Of a stretch of DNA of 11,088 bases, positions 1 to 5,679 are shown piece after piece. The position numbers and the translations under genes are program-made. The notes under the pieces were generated by a model. The model was given only the letters and a program-made list of their open reading frames with translations, was not told the DNA's origin and did no database searches. This DNA comes from Pseudomonadota bacterium. GTDB taxonomy: Bacteria; Pseudomonadota; Alphaproteobacteria; Sphingomonadales; SMXR01. The DNA is taken from the NCBI GenBank assembly GCA_022571175.1, contig JACZYI010000044.1:1-11088 (forward strand). The letters are read 5' to 3'. Within the stretch, counting starts at the first letter, position 1; each line of letters opens with the position of its first letter.

Positions 1-363
1 AGTGCCGCCACGGGCCCCACTCGCTCACATCAACGCTCCGACTGCGCGATTCTGGTCGTGGAGCCCACGGAAGACGAGGGGTTCGTGTCTGTGGAGTCGT
101 CCTCCGGTCGGGTGAACTACTATCTGCAATCGACCTTCCAACTCCTCCTCAATCCCGAACCTGCCTGACCCGGCTTCCTCGTGGGCGGGTCCGCCCTACA
201 ATGGAGGACGACGCTGCCAGACGATCTCACTCCACGGAGCTTCGTGCAGGTCGAATTGAGCATGCGCAAGGTCGGCCTGCCGGGCGTCCTCATCGGGTGG
301 GAGCTGATCCTCGTCGACCAGGCCGGGCAACTCGGGGCCACGAGCAAGCTGCAGAGTTGCTGA
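1..363 (+). CDS. C-terminal part of unrecognised exported-type protein, copy A, with in-frame TGA
   Basis: The frame is open at the left window edge and runs to TGA at 166-168, then continues in the same frame to a second TGA at 361-363. From base 37 it aligns without any indel to copy B at 774-1100 (offset 737). By my hand count, 27 of 43 residues are identical before the internal TGA and 49 of 64 after it. After the TGA I count 19 synonymous and 15 amino-acid-changing codon differences, which is the pattern of a translated sequence. The product looks beta-rich (NYYLQSTFQL before the stop, FVQVELSMRK after it) and ends in Cys, as copy B does. I do not recognise the family. Alternatives are selenocysteine or readthrough at the TGA, a separately started ORF from GTG 181 (no Shine-Dalgarno visible), or a decayed gene. 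The N-terminus lies outside the window. Confidence 0.5.
166..197 (+). other. SECIS-like stem-loop immediately after in-frame TGA, copy A
   Basis: TGA at 166-168 is followed by a 19-base spacer to the loop. The stem is GGGCG (183-187) paired with CGCCC (192-196), and the loop is GGTC (188-191). T182 is unpaired at the 5' foot, and G181 can wobble with T197. Bacterial selenocysteine insertion elements lie directly downstream of the UGA. The E. coli fdhF element, as I recall it, has a GGUC loop about 18 bases after UGA and a bulged U in the 5' arm. The block 164-197 is base-for-base identical to 901-934. Function is inferred; nothing here shows selenocysteine incorporation. Confidence 0.4.
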
Positions 364-463
364 GGAAGGGCCTGACGCACGGGAGTCGGTGTGGAACGAT
401 CGGCCTGCAATCCGTACGTTGGTTCCGGTGATTCCACGTCAGGAAGAGAGCTGTAGTAGAGAA

Positions 464-1100
464 ATGCTTGCCACGCTTCGACTCGGTGCCGTGTTGCTCA
501 TCGCCGGATTGGCTGCGAGCTGCGGCGACGACGGCTCGATGCCCATGGAGCCAGAGCTCGTCACCACGCCGCCACCGACCGTGCTGAGGTGGAAGAGTCC
601 TCGTCGCGGGCTCGTTCGACGTACCCGCGACAGAGACCAACTTCCGCGTCGATCGGTACAGCGGTGGGGGCACGCTACCCGCTGATGTCGGGCCAACCGC
701 CGGCCAACTCCTTGTGCTTTCGGTCAGAGACGTCTCGAGACCGAATATCTCGTGCACTGGTGGGATTGGGGGCTCCAACTGCGCCATCATCGTGGCTCTA
801 CCCACCCGCAGCGAGGGTTTCGTCTCTGTGCAGACCGAGTCCGCTCGAACGAACTATTACATCCAATCGACGTTCCGGCTCGAGCTCGATCCGGAGCCTT
901 CCTGACCCGGCTTCCTCGTGGGCGGGTCCGCCCTGCAATGGCGTACAACGCTGCTTGACGATCTCACACCGTCGACGTTCGTTCAGGTCGAGCTGAGCCT
1001 GCGCAAGCTCGGTGACCCGGGTGTGACGATCGGGTGGGAGCTCATTCTGGTAGAGTCGGCTGGGGCGCTGGCGGCGACGGACGAGTTGCACGCTTGCTGA
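464..1100 (+). pseudogene. Lipoprotein-like gene, copy B: frameshifted and with in-frame TGA
   Basis: ATG 464 opens a clear lipoprotein signal peptide: charged start, hydrophobic core, and lipobox LAASC with Cys at residue 20, followed by GDDG and a Pro-rich linker (TTPPPTV). Near 585-600 the reading passes into the next frame, because the original frame turns Arg-rich and stops at 683-685. The other frame, open from 588, gives sensible sequence (VLVAGSFDVPATETNFRVDR) down to TGA 903-905. As in copy A, coding continues in the same frame beyond this TGA to a final Cys-TGA at 1098-1100. The intact product would be an exported lipid-anchored beta-rich protein of about 210 residues. The frame change may be a one-base sequencing error, a true indel, or less likely programmed frameshifting. 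The start is preceded by GGAAGAGAG at a rather long distance. Family and function are unknown. Confidence 0.5.
903..934 (+). other. SECIS-like stem-loop immediately after in-frame TGA, copy B
   Basis: Same architecture as copy A: TGA 903-905, 19-base spacer, stem GGGCG (920-924) with CGCCC (929-933), loop GGTC (925-928), and unpaired T at 919. G918 can pair with T934 and C917 with G935. That last pair is present only in this copy, because copy A has A at the matching base. The nine codons after the TGA are identical between copies at all positions, although nearly half of the other conserved codons carry synonymous changes. This points to constraint on the RNA as well as on the protein. Confidence 0.4.
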
Positions 1101-1110
1101 TGGACCTGAT

Positions 1111-1557
1111 GTGTCTGTGGATGACTATAGCTTTCCGCTCCTCGCACAGGGATTGGCGGACATCATCGCGGAGGGCGGGTACGGGGCTATCGGATCGCAT
1201 GGCGAGCACCACGGCCCCAACGCTCAGTGGGAAATCTGGATGGCCGCCTCAGCTTTAGGGCCCATGGGCGCGTTGAAGTTGGCCAGTCTCGGTGGCGCAC
1301 ATTTTCTCGGCGCCGACCAGGACCTCGGCTCCATCGAAGTGGGCAAGCTCGCCGACCTCATCGTGCTCAACACAAATCCACTGGACGACATTCGCAACAC
1401 GGCTGACATGCAGTATGTGATGAAGGGCGGGGTCTTGTATGATGCCGCCACGCTCGATCAGCAATGGCCCAATCAGGAGCCCTTTGGCGATTATTACTGG
1501 TCCGAGCCCGACATGTACCGGGATGATGACCGCTCCACGGACTATCATGACCAGTAA
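1111..1557 (+). pseudogene. Amidohydrolase, C-terminal fragment lacking its N-terminal part
   Basis: About 148 codons match the C-terminal end of large imidazolonepropionase-type amidohydrolases, the cyclic-hydrolase-fold metalloenzymes often fused to WD40-like repeats. Visible landmarks are GSHGEHHGPNAQWEIW (residues 28-43), where the family has a GSHG...HWE.W motif; the near-universal DLGSIEVGKLADLIVLNTNPL (71-91); DIRNT (93-97); and YVMKGGVLYDAATLDQQWP (102-120). Full-length members run to several hundred residues or more, so the catalytic N-terminal barrel strands with the first metal-binding His pair are missing. Upstream sequence in this frame is unrelated and is closed by TAG at 1051. 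The GTG at 1111 is only the first possible start codon and has no Shine-Dalgarno. The break lies at about 1095-1111, directly after copy B of the lipoprotein-like gene. This may be a rearrangement or an assembly chimera; the fragment alone cannot be an active enzyme. Confidence 0.75.
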
Positions 1558-1562
1558 AAATA

Positions 1563-1583
1563 CCGCCCATATATGTGAGGCGG
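1563..1583 (+). promoter_or_regulatory. Small hairpin overlapping the ribosome binding region of the 1595 gene
   Basis: CCGCC (1563-1567) can pair with GGCGG (1579-1583). The 3' arm is part of the purine-rich GAGGCGGGGG tract that must serve as the Shine-Dalgarno region for ATG 1595. Pairing could lower initiation. The stem is only 5 bp with an 11-base loop and there is no T-run, so a terminator is unlikely. This is weak evidence. Confidence 0.25.
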
Positions 1584-1594
1584 GGGATTAACCC

Positions 1595-2329
1595 ATGATC
1601 CTGCGTCATCTGGCGAACAGCTTCCGCAAGCAGGACTGGTTCACGGTCGTGCTCGAAGTATTGATCGTGGTGGTCGGTATATTCATCGGTCTGCAAGTGG
1701 ACGACTGGAACCAGGCACGCAAGGAAAAAAATCAGGAACAGGAAATTATCGCCAGCTTGCGCGTGGAGGTTAATAATAATATCGCCGCTTATGAGGCAAC
1801 GCGCCTGAGCCTCGATGCGGAACAGGCTATGTTGAGGGGCTATTACGACTATCTGACGGGCACCAATAATGTGCAGCCGGACCAATTGGACCTGCTAGGA
1901 GTGCTTTGTCGCGTCGGTCTTGGCCGGGATACCACCTATGATAATACCATTTATGAAGAGCTGATATCGACCGGGCGAACCGCTATTATAAGTAAGGATG
2001 CGGTAAGGGCAGCGCTGCGCCAATATAAAAGGATACAGGAGGATCGAAAGGCGGCCTTTGAGGATGTGGTTCTTGTGGCGATAGATCAGTATGCGGCCAT
2101 ACAGGAATTTCTGGAGTGGCGGCCTTTTGCGGTGGATAATAGCTATGTTGACTGCGACTTTCATTTCGCGGACTTTGAAGCCGACCAAAGGGCACCCCAT
2201 AATATTGCCGGTGCCCAACGGATTTTCTTCTTTTATATGATTGGCACGGAATGGGTGCTGCAATCATTGTTCGAACTGCGCGCGGCGCTGGATAGTGGAT
2301 ATCCGCCAAGTGAAGGAGTGGCCCAATGA
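1595..2329 (+). CDS. DUF6090-like single-pass membrane protein
   Basis: A 244-residue protein opening MILRHLANSFRKQDWFTVVLE, then one strongly hydrophobic helix at about residues 17-37 (VLIVVVGIFIGLQV) followed by DDWNQARKEK. A short amphipathic start, one helix ending in G(I/L)QV and then a (D/N)WN motif is the hallmark of the DUF6090-type family, common in tandem copies in marine Bacteroidetes and Proteobacteria. The remainder (residues 45-240) is soluble, rich in charged helices, and probably periplasmic; its function is unknown in the literature I know. The start is ATG 1595 after a GAGGCGGGGG tract. The stop overlaps the start of a 13-codon remnant of a second family member (ATGA at 2326-2329). 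It therefore sits first in a coupled cluster with the deacetylase-like gene downstream. Confidence 0.75.
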   Translation: MILRHLANSFRKQDWFTVVLEVLIVVVGIFIGLQVDDWNQARKEKNQEQEIIASLRVEVNNNIAAYEATRLSLDAEQAMLRGYYDYLTGTNNVQPDQLDLLGVLCRVGLGRDTTYDNTIYEELISTGRTAIISKDAVRAALRQYKRIQEDRKAAFEDVVLVAIDQYAAIQEFLEWRPFAVDNSYVDCDFHFADFEADQRAPHNIAGAQRIFFFYMIGTEWVLQSLFELRAALDSGYPPSEGVAQ

Positions 2330-2367
2330 TCCTCCGCCGCCTTGCAAATGCCAGAAACGAGACTTAG
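2326..2367 (+). CDS. 13-codon mini-ORF, remnant of a second DUF6090-like gene
   Basis: The peptide MILRRLANARNET closely repeats the start of the upstream neighbour (MILRHLANSFRKQ). Its ATG overlaps the upstream stop as ATGA. It has a better Shine-Dalgarno (GAAGGAG, seven bases before ATG) than its neighbours. Its stop TAG (2365-2367) directly abuts the ATG of the deacetylase-like gene (2368). I read it as the surviving 5' end of a deleted tandem paralogue that now acts as a translational relay. Whether the peptide itself matters is unknown. Confidence 0.5.
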   Translation: MILRRLANARNET

Positions 2368-3477
2368 ATGGCACAGAAAAAATCGCAAAAGAAGCCGAAA
2401 GCCAAGTCTGGGGCCAAGCCCCGGAAAAAAACCGCCAAGGGTTCGCTCAAAAAAACCGCCAGGAGTTCGCTTAAAAAAACCATCAGGCGTTCGCCCGGGA
2501 AAAAACAGAAAAAATCCACTGGCATGCGATCGGTGGAGCTGGCCTTTGGCGGCCTGATCGGTCTGGCCTTCGCCACCATTATCCTGATTTTATACGGCGA
2601 GCAGATCGTCACATATTACGAGCAACTGACCGGTGATGCGGCGGGTGTGGGCGAGGAAGCCGAGCCCGAAACGGTGGTTCGTGATCTTCAGCCTGATGCG
2701 GTGGGTATGCCCGAGTTTGCCGGTGAACCCAACTGGGAACGCTATGCGGCGGTGAGCCCCGAGATTGGCCGGCTTATTCCAATCGCCATCGTGATTGATG
2801 ATCTGGGGCTTGACCGTGGCATTGCCCGGCGTCTGGCGGCCATGGACGGCCCTTTGACCTTTTCCTTTTTGCCCTATGCGGGTGGGCTGCAGTCTCAGGT
2901 GGATATGGTCAAAGCGAGAGGCCATGAAGTTTTATTGCATCTGCCCATGGAGCCCCATTCCTCTGATGCTGATCCCGGACCGCACGCGCTTTATCTGGGC
3001 CTCTCGGATGAGGAAACCCTTGAGCGCATGGTCTGGAATCTGGCGCGCATCCGGGGCTATGTGGGGGTTAATAATCATATGGGCAGCGAATATACCGAAA
3101 ATGCCAGCTATATGGGCATAGTCTTGTCGGCCATCGGGGCGCAAGGTTTGATGTTCCTCGATTCCCGCACCTCCGCCCGCTCGGTGGCGGGGTTATTGGC
3201 GAGCCGGATGGGCATTGCCACCGCCGAGCGCGATGTGTTTCTCGATAATGAGCGCAACCGGGCTGCCATATTATCCGCGCTGGCCCAGACCGAGCGCATC
3301 GCCGGAGACCGGGGTTTTGCCGTGGCCATCGGCCATCCTTACCCCGAGACCCTGGCCGCGCTCGAGAGCTGGATGGAGGGCCTTGAAGGGCGTGGCTTTG
3401 TGCTGGTACCGATCACGGTGATTGTACGCTTTACCGAATCCGAGCGCCTGGACGGGGTGGGGCAGGCCCGGGATTAA
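2368..3477 (+). CDS. Divergent polysaccharide deacetylase family protein (YibQ/DUF610-like)
   Basis: A 369-residue inner-membrane-anchored protein. Residues 1-52 are a very Lys-rich cytoplasmic tail, 57-78 form one membrane helix, and 79-130 an acidic linker. The periplasmic domain from about 137 carries the family landmarks IAIVIDDLGLD (139-149), LHLPMEP (190-196), GVNNHMGS (233-240), FLDSRTSA (263-270) and AIGHPYPETL (320-329). Family members have a NodB-like fold with the Asp and His of the metal site (IDD, NNHMGS) and are thought to act on periplasmic or peptidoglycan-linked polysaccharide; the substrate is unproven. In many proteobacteria this gene follows an envelope C-terminal peptidase and EnvC-type gene, but here it follows a DUF6090-like gene instead. 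ATG 2368 has no strong Shine-Dalgarno of its own and abuts the preceding stop, so translational coupling is likely. Its stop overlaps the stop of a decayed gene on the other strand. Confidence 0.88.
   Translation: MAQKKSQKKPKAKSGAKPRKKTAKGSLKKTARSSLKKTIRRSPGKKQKKSTGMRSVELAFGGLIGLAFATIILILYGEQIVTYYEQLTGDAAGVGEEAEPETVVRDLQPDAVGMPEFAGEPNWERYAAVSPEIGRLIPIAIVIDDLGLDRGIARRLAAMDGPLTFSFLPYAGGLQSQVDMVKARGHEVLLHLPMEPHSSDADPGPHALYLGLSDEETLERMVWNLARIRGYVGVNNHMGSEYTENASYMGIVLSAIGAQGLMFLDSRTSARSVAGLLASRMGIATAERDVFLDNERNRAAILSALAQTERIAGDRGFAVAIGHPYPETLAALESWMEGLEGRGFVLVPITVIVRFTESERLDGVGQARD
2425..2496 (+). repeat. Three 24-base in-frame tandem repeats, each starting with seven A
   Basis: Units are 2425-2448, 2449-2472 and 2473-2496. 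They encode KKTAKGSL, KKTARSSL and KKTIRRSP in the Lys-rich N-terminal tail of the deacetylase-like protein. Each unit opens with A7, so unit number and A-tract length could both vary by slippage. A 24-base change keeps the frame, while a one-base change in an A-tract breaks it. Confidence 0.8.
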
Positions 3478-3595
3478 ATCTTACGCAGTGACAAAAAGAG
3501 ATAGCCATAGCTGCCTTCGGACCCGTGATAGATTTTGGATTCTTCCTGCATACCGTCGCTCAAAGCTTAATAAACTCCTTCAAGGCTCATCTTGC
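3474..3595 (-). pseudogene. Decayed 3' fragment of a second methyltransferase gene
   Basis: Read on the minus strand, 3560 to 3474 encodes SDGMQEESKIYHGSEGSYG followed by YLFLSLRKI and stop. This matches the end of the methyltransferase at 6102 (RDGMREEAKIYHGSESSYG, YLFLILRKT). The two stretches align without gaps at offset 2628, about 75 of 87 bases identical by my count. Similarity continues weakly to about 3595 (SLEG versus SPEG) but with an in-frame stop and a length change. The rest of the gene is absent. The stop codon overlaps that of the deacetylase-like gene on the other strand. With the intact copy, this forms a direct repeat bracketing the metal module. Confidence 0.8.
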
Positions 3596-3672
3596 AGGCG
3601 AGGAAGTGACGCCAGTTGAGCGGCTTCCTATAGGCTAAGAATATTGGTGCCGAATAATCCTCCCGCACGCCC

Positions 3673-4110
3673 TCAAGCTGAGCGGAACACCTCTGTGCCA
3701 ATCGAATCAAGTATTGGGCAGGAAGAGGCTTCGCCGCTCTCGCACGACGAGATCATCTCTTCAAGCGCCACGTTCATCGCCTGAAGATCAGCGATCTTGG
3801 TCTCAATATCCTTGCGGTGAGAAATCGCCAAATCCCTGACATCGCAACGGCTCTCCTTTGGATCTTCTACCAGCTTTAGAAGGGAACGGGTTTGATCGAG
3901 TGAGAAACCCAATTCACGGCATCGGCGCACGAGCACAAGCTGAGTGACATGCCCGCTGTCATAAATACGGTAGCCGTTAGCCGCACGCTGCGGCAGTGTT
4001 ATAAGGCCGATCTCCTCATAATAGCGGATTGTGGACAGGTTGGTCCCGGTCCGCCGGGCCAGCACGGCACGGGTAATATTCGTCGCTCGCGTTTTTGTGA
4101 TCAAAGTCAT
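3673..4110 (-). CDS. MerR-family metal-responsive transcriptional regulator
   Basis: A 145-residue protein with an N-terminal winged helix-turn-helix: LARRTGTNLSTIRYYEEIGLI (residues 17-37), then the wing ANGYRIYDSGHV (44-55) and RRCRELGFSLDQTRSLL (62-78). A dimerisation coiled coil follows at about 90-120. Cys89, Cys123 and Cys131 lie where MerR and ZntR place their metal ligands, with CPIL after the last one as in MerR (CPLI). Only seven residues separate Cys123 and Cys131; as I recall, Tn501 MerR and ZntR have eight. Metal specificity (Hg, Zn, Cd, Cu) therefore cannot be assigned from this alone. The start ATG at 4110 has a good GAGGT Shine-Dalgarno. It is divergent from the metal genes and shares the promoter region with them, so it most likely controls them and itself. 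Confidence 0.88.
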   Translation of the reverse strand: MTLITKTRATNITRAVLARRTGTNLSTIRYYEEIGLITLPQRAANGYRIYDSGHVTQLVLVRRCRELGFSLDQTRSLLKLVEDPKESRCDVRDLAISHRKDIETKIADLQAMNVALEEMISSCESGEASSCPILDSIGTEVFRSA

Positions 4111-4122
4111 TCTATTTACCTC

Positions 4123-4153
4123 TTGTGTCTGCAGTTACTACAGACCTTATATA
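4123..4153 (+). promoter_or_regulatory. MerR-type promoter/operator of the metal operon
   Basis: The -35 candidate TTGTGT (4123-4128) and -10 candidate TATATA (4148-4153) are separated by 19 bases, the overlong spacer characteristic of MerR-activated promoters. The spacer region carries the dyad GTCTGCAGT-T-ACTACAGAC (4127-4145), nine-base arms with one mismatch. Transcription would run rightwards into the outer-membrane protein gene at 4197, and the dyad lies 17 bases upstream of the merR start on the opposite strand. Known family behaviour: MerR proteins bind such dyads and untwist the DNA on metal binding. Confidence 0.85.
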
Positions 4154-4196
4154 CCGTTATCAGATTCGGAATGAGAGCAAGAGCCGGGAGTGGAAA

Positions 4197-5093
4197 ATGA
4201 ATTGGTCCGATCCAAAATGGAATATCGCGCTACTGAGTCTTATCTTCTGGATCATACCTGGAAACTCTTGGGCAGTGCCGATCACATTCAATACGGCGCT
4301 GCCGGTCAGCCAGGGGGAAATCATCTTTCGGGAACAGATAATAATCGGCAAGGCGAGCGATGATGTTGGTGGACTGGACCGGAAAATGACGGCCTTGACG
4401 GTGAATTCGGTCATGGCCTATGGCGTGACCCCGGACTTGGCGATCTTTGGTATTCTTCCGCTGACCTTCAAAAAACTGAAATCGCCTGCGGGGGTGCGTG
4501 AGACTGATGGAATTGGCGATGGCAGGCTGGTTGCGCGCTACACACTCTACAAAAAGAACGCCGTCGGCAAGACCACCCGGATTGCACCCTTCATAGGCCT
4601 GAAAGTTCCGACCGGTGACAACCAAAGGACGGATGGTTTGGGTCTGTTGCCGCCGAATCTTCAGCCCGGGACCGGCTCCTGGGATGTCTTTGGCGGCGTG
4701 ATTGCGACCTATGCCAGTGTGGACTGGAATCTGGACTTTCAGGCCAGCTATCGGGTGAACACCAGAGATGGTGGAACCGAACGCGGTGATGTGGCCCGCG
4801 CCGATGTCTCGTTCCAGTACCGGCTTTTGCCGCGCACCTTGAGCCGCTATGACAAGGGATTTTTCTATGGTGTTATGGAGGCCAATCTTGTTCATTCGGG
4901 CAAGCTGCAAACGGGCGGCATTGGTGATTCCAACAGCGGTGGCACCACACTCTATCTGGTCCCTGGGATTCAATATGCCACCCGGCGCTGGGTTGCCGAG
5001 GCGGCGGTGCAAATTCCCGTTATACAAGACCTGAACGGATCGGCCCTTGAGAAAGACTTCACGGTTCTGGCTGGTTTCAGGGTAAATTTTTGA
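4197..5093 (+). CDS. Outer-membrane beta-barrel protein of metal operon (phenol MetA-degradation/transporter-like family)
   Basis: I choose ATG 4197 (298 residues) because it follows GGGAGTGG at good spacing and starts a signal peptide: MNWSDPK, hydrophobic IALLSLIFWII, cleavage after GNSWA at about residue 26. The longer frame from 4125 would begin inside the promoter. The mature protein has alternating amphipathic strands with glycine-rich turns (GDGRLVARY, IAPFIGLKVPTGD, GTGSWDVFGGVIATY, DVARADVSFQYRL, GTTLYLVPGIQYATRRWVAEAAVQIPV) and ends in Phe (LAGFRVNF), typical of outer-membrane barrels. It resembles proteins annotated 'transporter' or MetA-pathway-like that often accompany MerP/MerT-type genes. 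Its exact role, perhaps a metal passage or an outer-membrane sensor, is not established. It is first in the operon, 16 bases before the MerP-like gene. Confidence 0.75.
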   Translation: MNWSDPKWNIALLSLIFWIIPGNSWAVPITFNTALPVSQGEIIFREQIIIGKASDDVGGLDRKMTALTVNSVMAYGVTPDLAIFGILPLTFKKLKSPAGVRETDGIGDGRLVARYTLYKKNAVGKTTRIAPFIGLKVPTGDNQRTDGLGLLPPNLQPGTGSWDVFGGVIATYASVDWNLDFQASYRVNTRDGGTERGDVARADVSFQYRLLPRTLSRYDKGFFYGVMEANLVHSGKLQTGGIGDSNSGGTTLYLVPGIQYATRRWVAEAAVQIPVIQDLNGSALEKDFTVLAGFRVNF

Positions 5094-5109
5094 ATAGAAG
5101 GAGACGAAC

Positions 5110-5631
5110 ATGAAAAAGCTCATTACAGGAGCGATATTAACATTCTTTCTGGCAGCACCGGCACTCGCCGACGACATCCAGTACGACTTGAAACTTGAGG
5201 GCATCACCTGTCCCTTCTGTGTGGCCACCAGCGAGCGTGCGCTCCGTAAAATAGAGGGCGTTAAAATGGTATCGGGCGATCTGGAAACCGGGATCATTCG
5301 AGTCTGTGCTGACGAGAGCGTCAAATTTTCGGATGAGCAATTAACGAAAATATTTCTCAAGAAGGGCTTTACCTACAAGGGTATGGAAATCCACGAAAAT
5401 TGCGATGGCTTTGACAGCACCACAGTGCTCAGTGAGGAAGAACTGGCACGCCGCACAGCCATGCACGACAAGATGGGCCACGACGATGACCTGGACTTTC
5501 TCGGCATCCATGATCATGACGGCGATGGAACACCGGACCATGCCGCCGAAGATCATGTTGATCATGACCATGATGGTGATGGCATCCCTGATCACGGCGC
5601 GGACTATGATGACGACCATAATGTCAGCTGA
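5110..5631 (+). CDS. MerP-like periplasmic metal-binding protein with Asp/His-rich C-terminal tail
   Basis: A 173-residue protein. Signal peptide at 1-20 (MKKLITGAILTFFLAAPALA), then a heavy-metal-associated domain at about 24-95. Its metal loop is GITCPFC (Cys34, Cys37), in place of the usual GMTCxxC. The domain ends in KKGFTYKG, like the C-terminal strand of MerP. Classical MerP is about 90 residues. Here about 75 residues are added: an acidic helix, then HDHDGDGTPD (134-143) and HDHDGDGIPD (152-161) in an 18-residue repeat, ending in DYDDDH. The tail looks like a Ca, Zn or Ni chelating segment of the DxDGDG type. Its likely job is to bind a metal in the periplasm and hand it to the MerT-like protein encoded next. 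A strong AGAAGGAG site precedes ATG 5110. Confidence 0.82.
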   Translation: MKKLITGAILTFFLAAPALADDIQYDLKLEGITCPFCVATSERALRKIEGVKMVSGDLETGIIRVCADESVKFSDEQLTKIFLKKGFTYKGMEIHENCDGFDSTTVLSEEELARRTAMHDKMGHDDDLDFLGIHDHDGDGTPDHAAEDHVDHDHDGDGIPDHGADYDDDHNVS

Positions 5632-5679
5632 GTGCTGCCTGGCGCAAAACACTGATTTGAACGACAGGGAGGACACCAT

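Larger units (their letters stand above)
1..1100 (+). repeat. Tandem diverged duplication, period 737 bases
   Basis: Bases 37-363 align to 774-1100 with constant offset 737 and no gaps. Divergence is high, with many third-position changes, so the duplication is old; the short block 164-197 / 901-934 stands out as identical. The 100 bases between the end of copy A (363) and ATG 464 hold no gene that I can support. The whole stretch is visibly more GC-rich than the DNA from 1595 onward. Confidence 0.8.

Noticed and set aside
181..200. Hairpin GGGCG/CGCCC after the TGA as a transcription terminator
   Set aside because: No T-run follows the stem in either copy, and conserved coding continues through and beyond it.
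1..1100. Genome-wide reassignment of TGA to a sense codon
   Set aside because: Several ordinary genes in the window end at TGA in the expected place (for example 2329, 5093, 5631 and 7777), and both lipoprotein-like copies also end in TGA. Only a local recoding fits.
3601..3629. Imperfect GGAAG...CTTCC stem between the methyltransferase fragment and merR, as a merR terminator
   Set aside because: The stem has asymmetric internal loops and no T-run on the minus strand, so it is too weak to call.
4125..4196. Longer start at GTG 4125 for the outer-membrane barrel protein
   Set aside because: That start lies inside the MerR-type promoter and upstream of the expected transcription start; ATG 4197 has a ribosome site and begins the signal peptide.
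4230..5360. Long open frame antisense to the barrel protein and the MerP-like gene
   Set aside because: It spans two genes with good ribosome sites and recognisable products; the antisense translation shows no recognisable domain.
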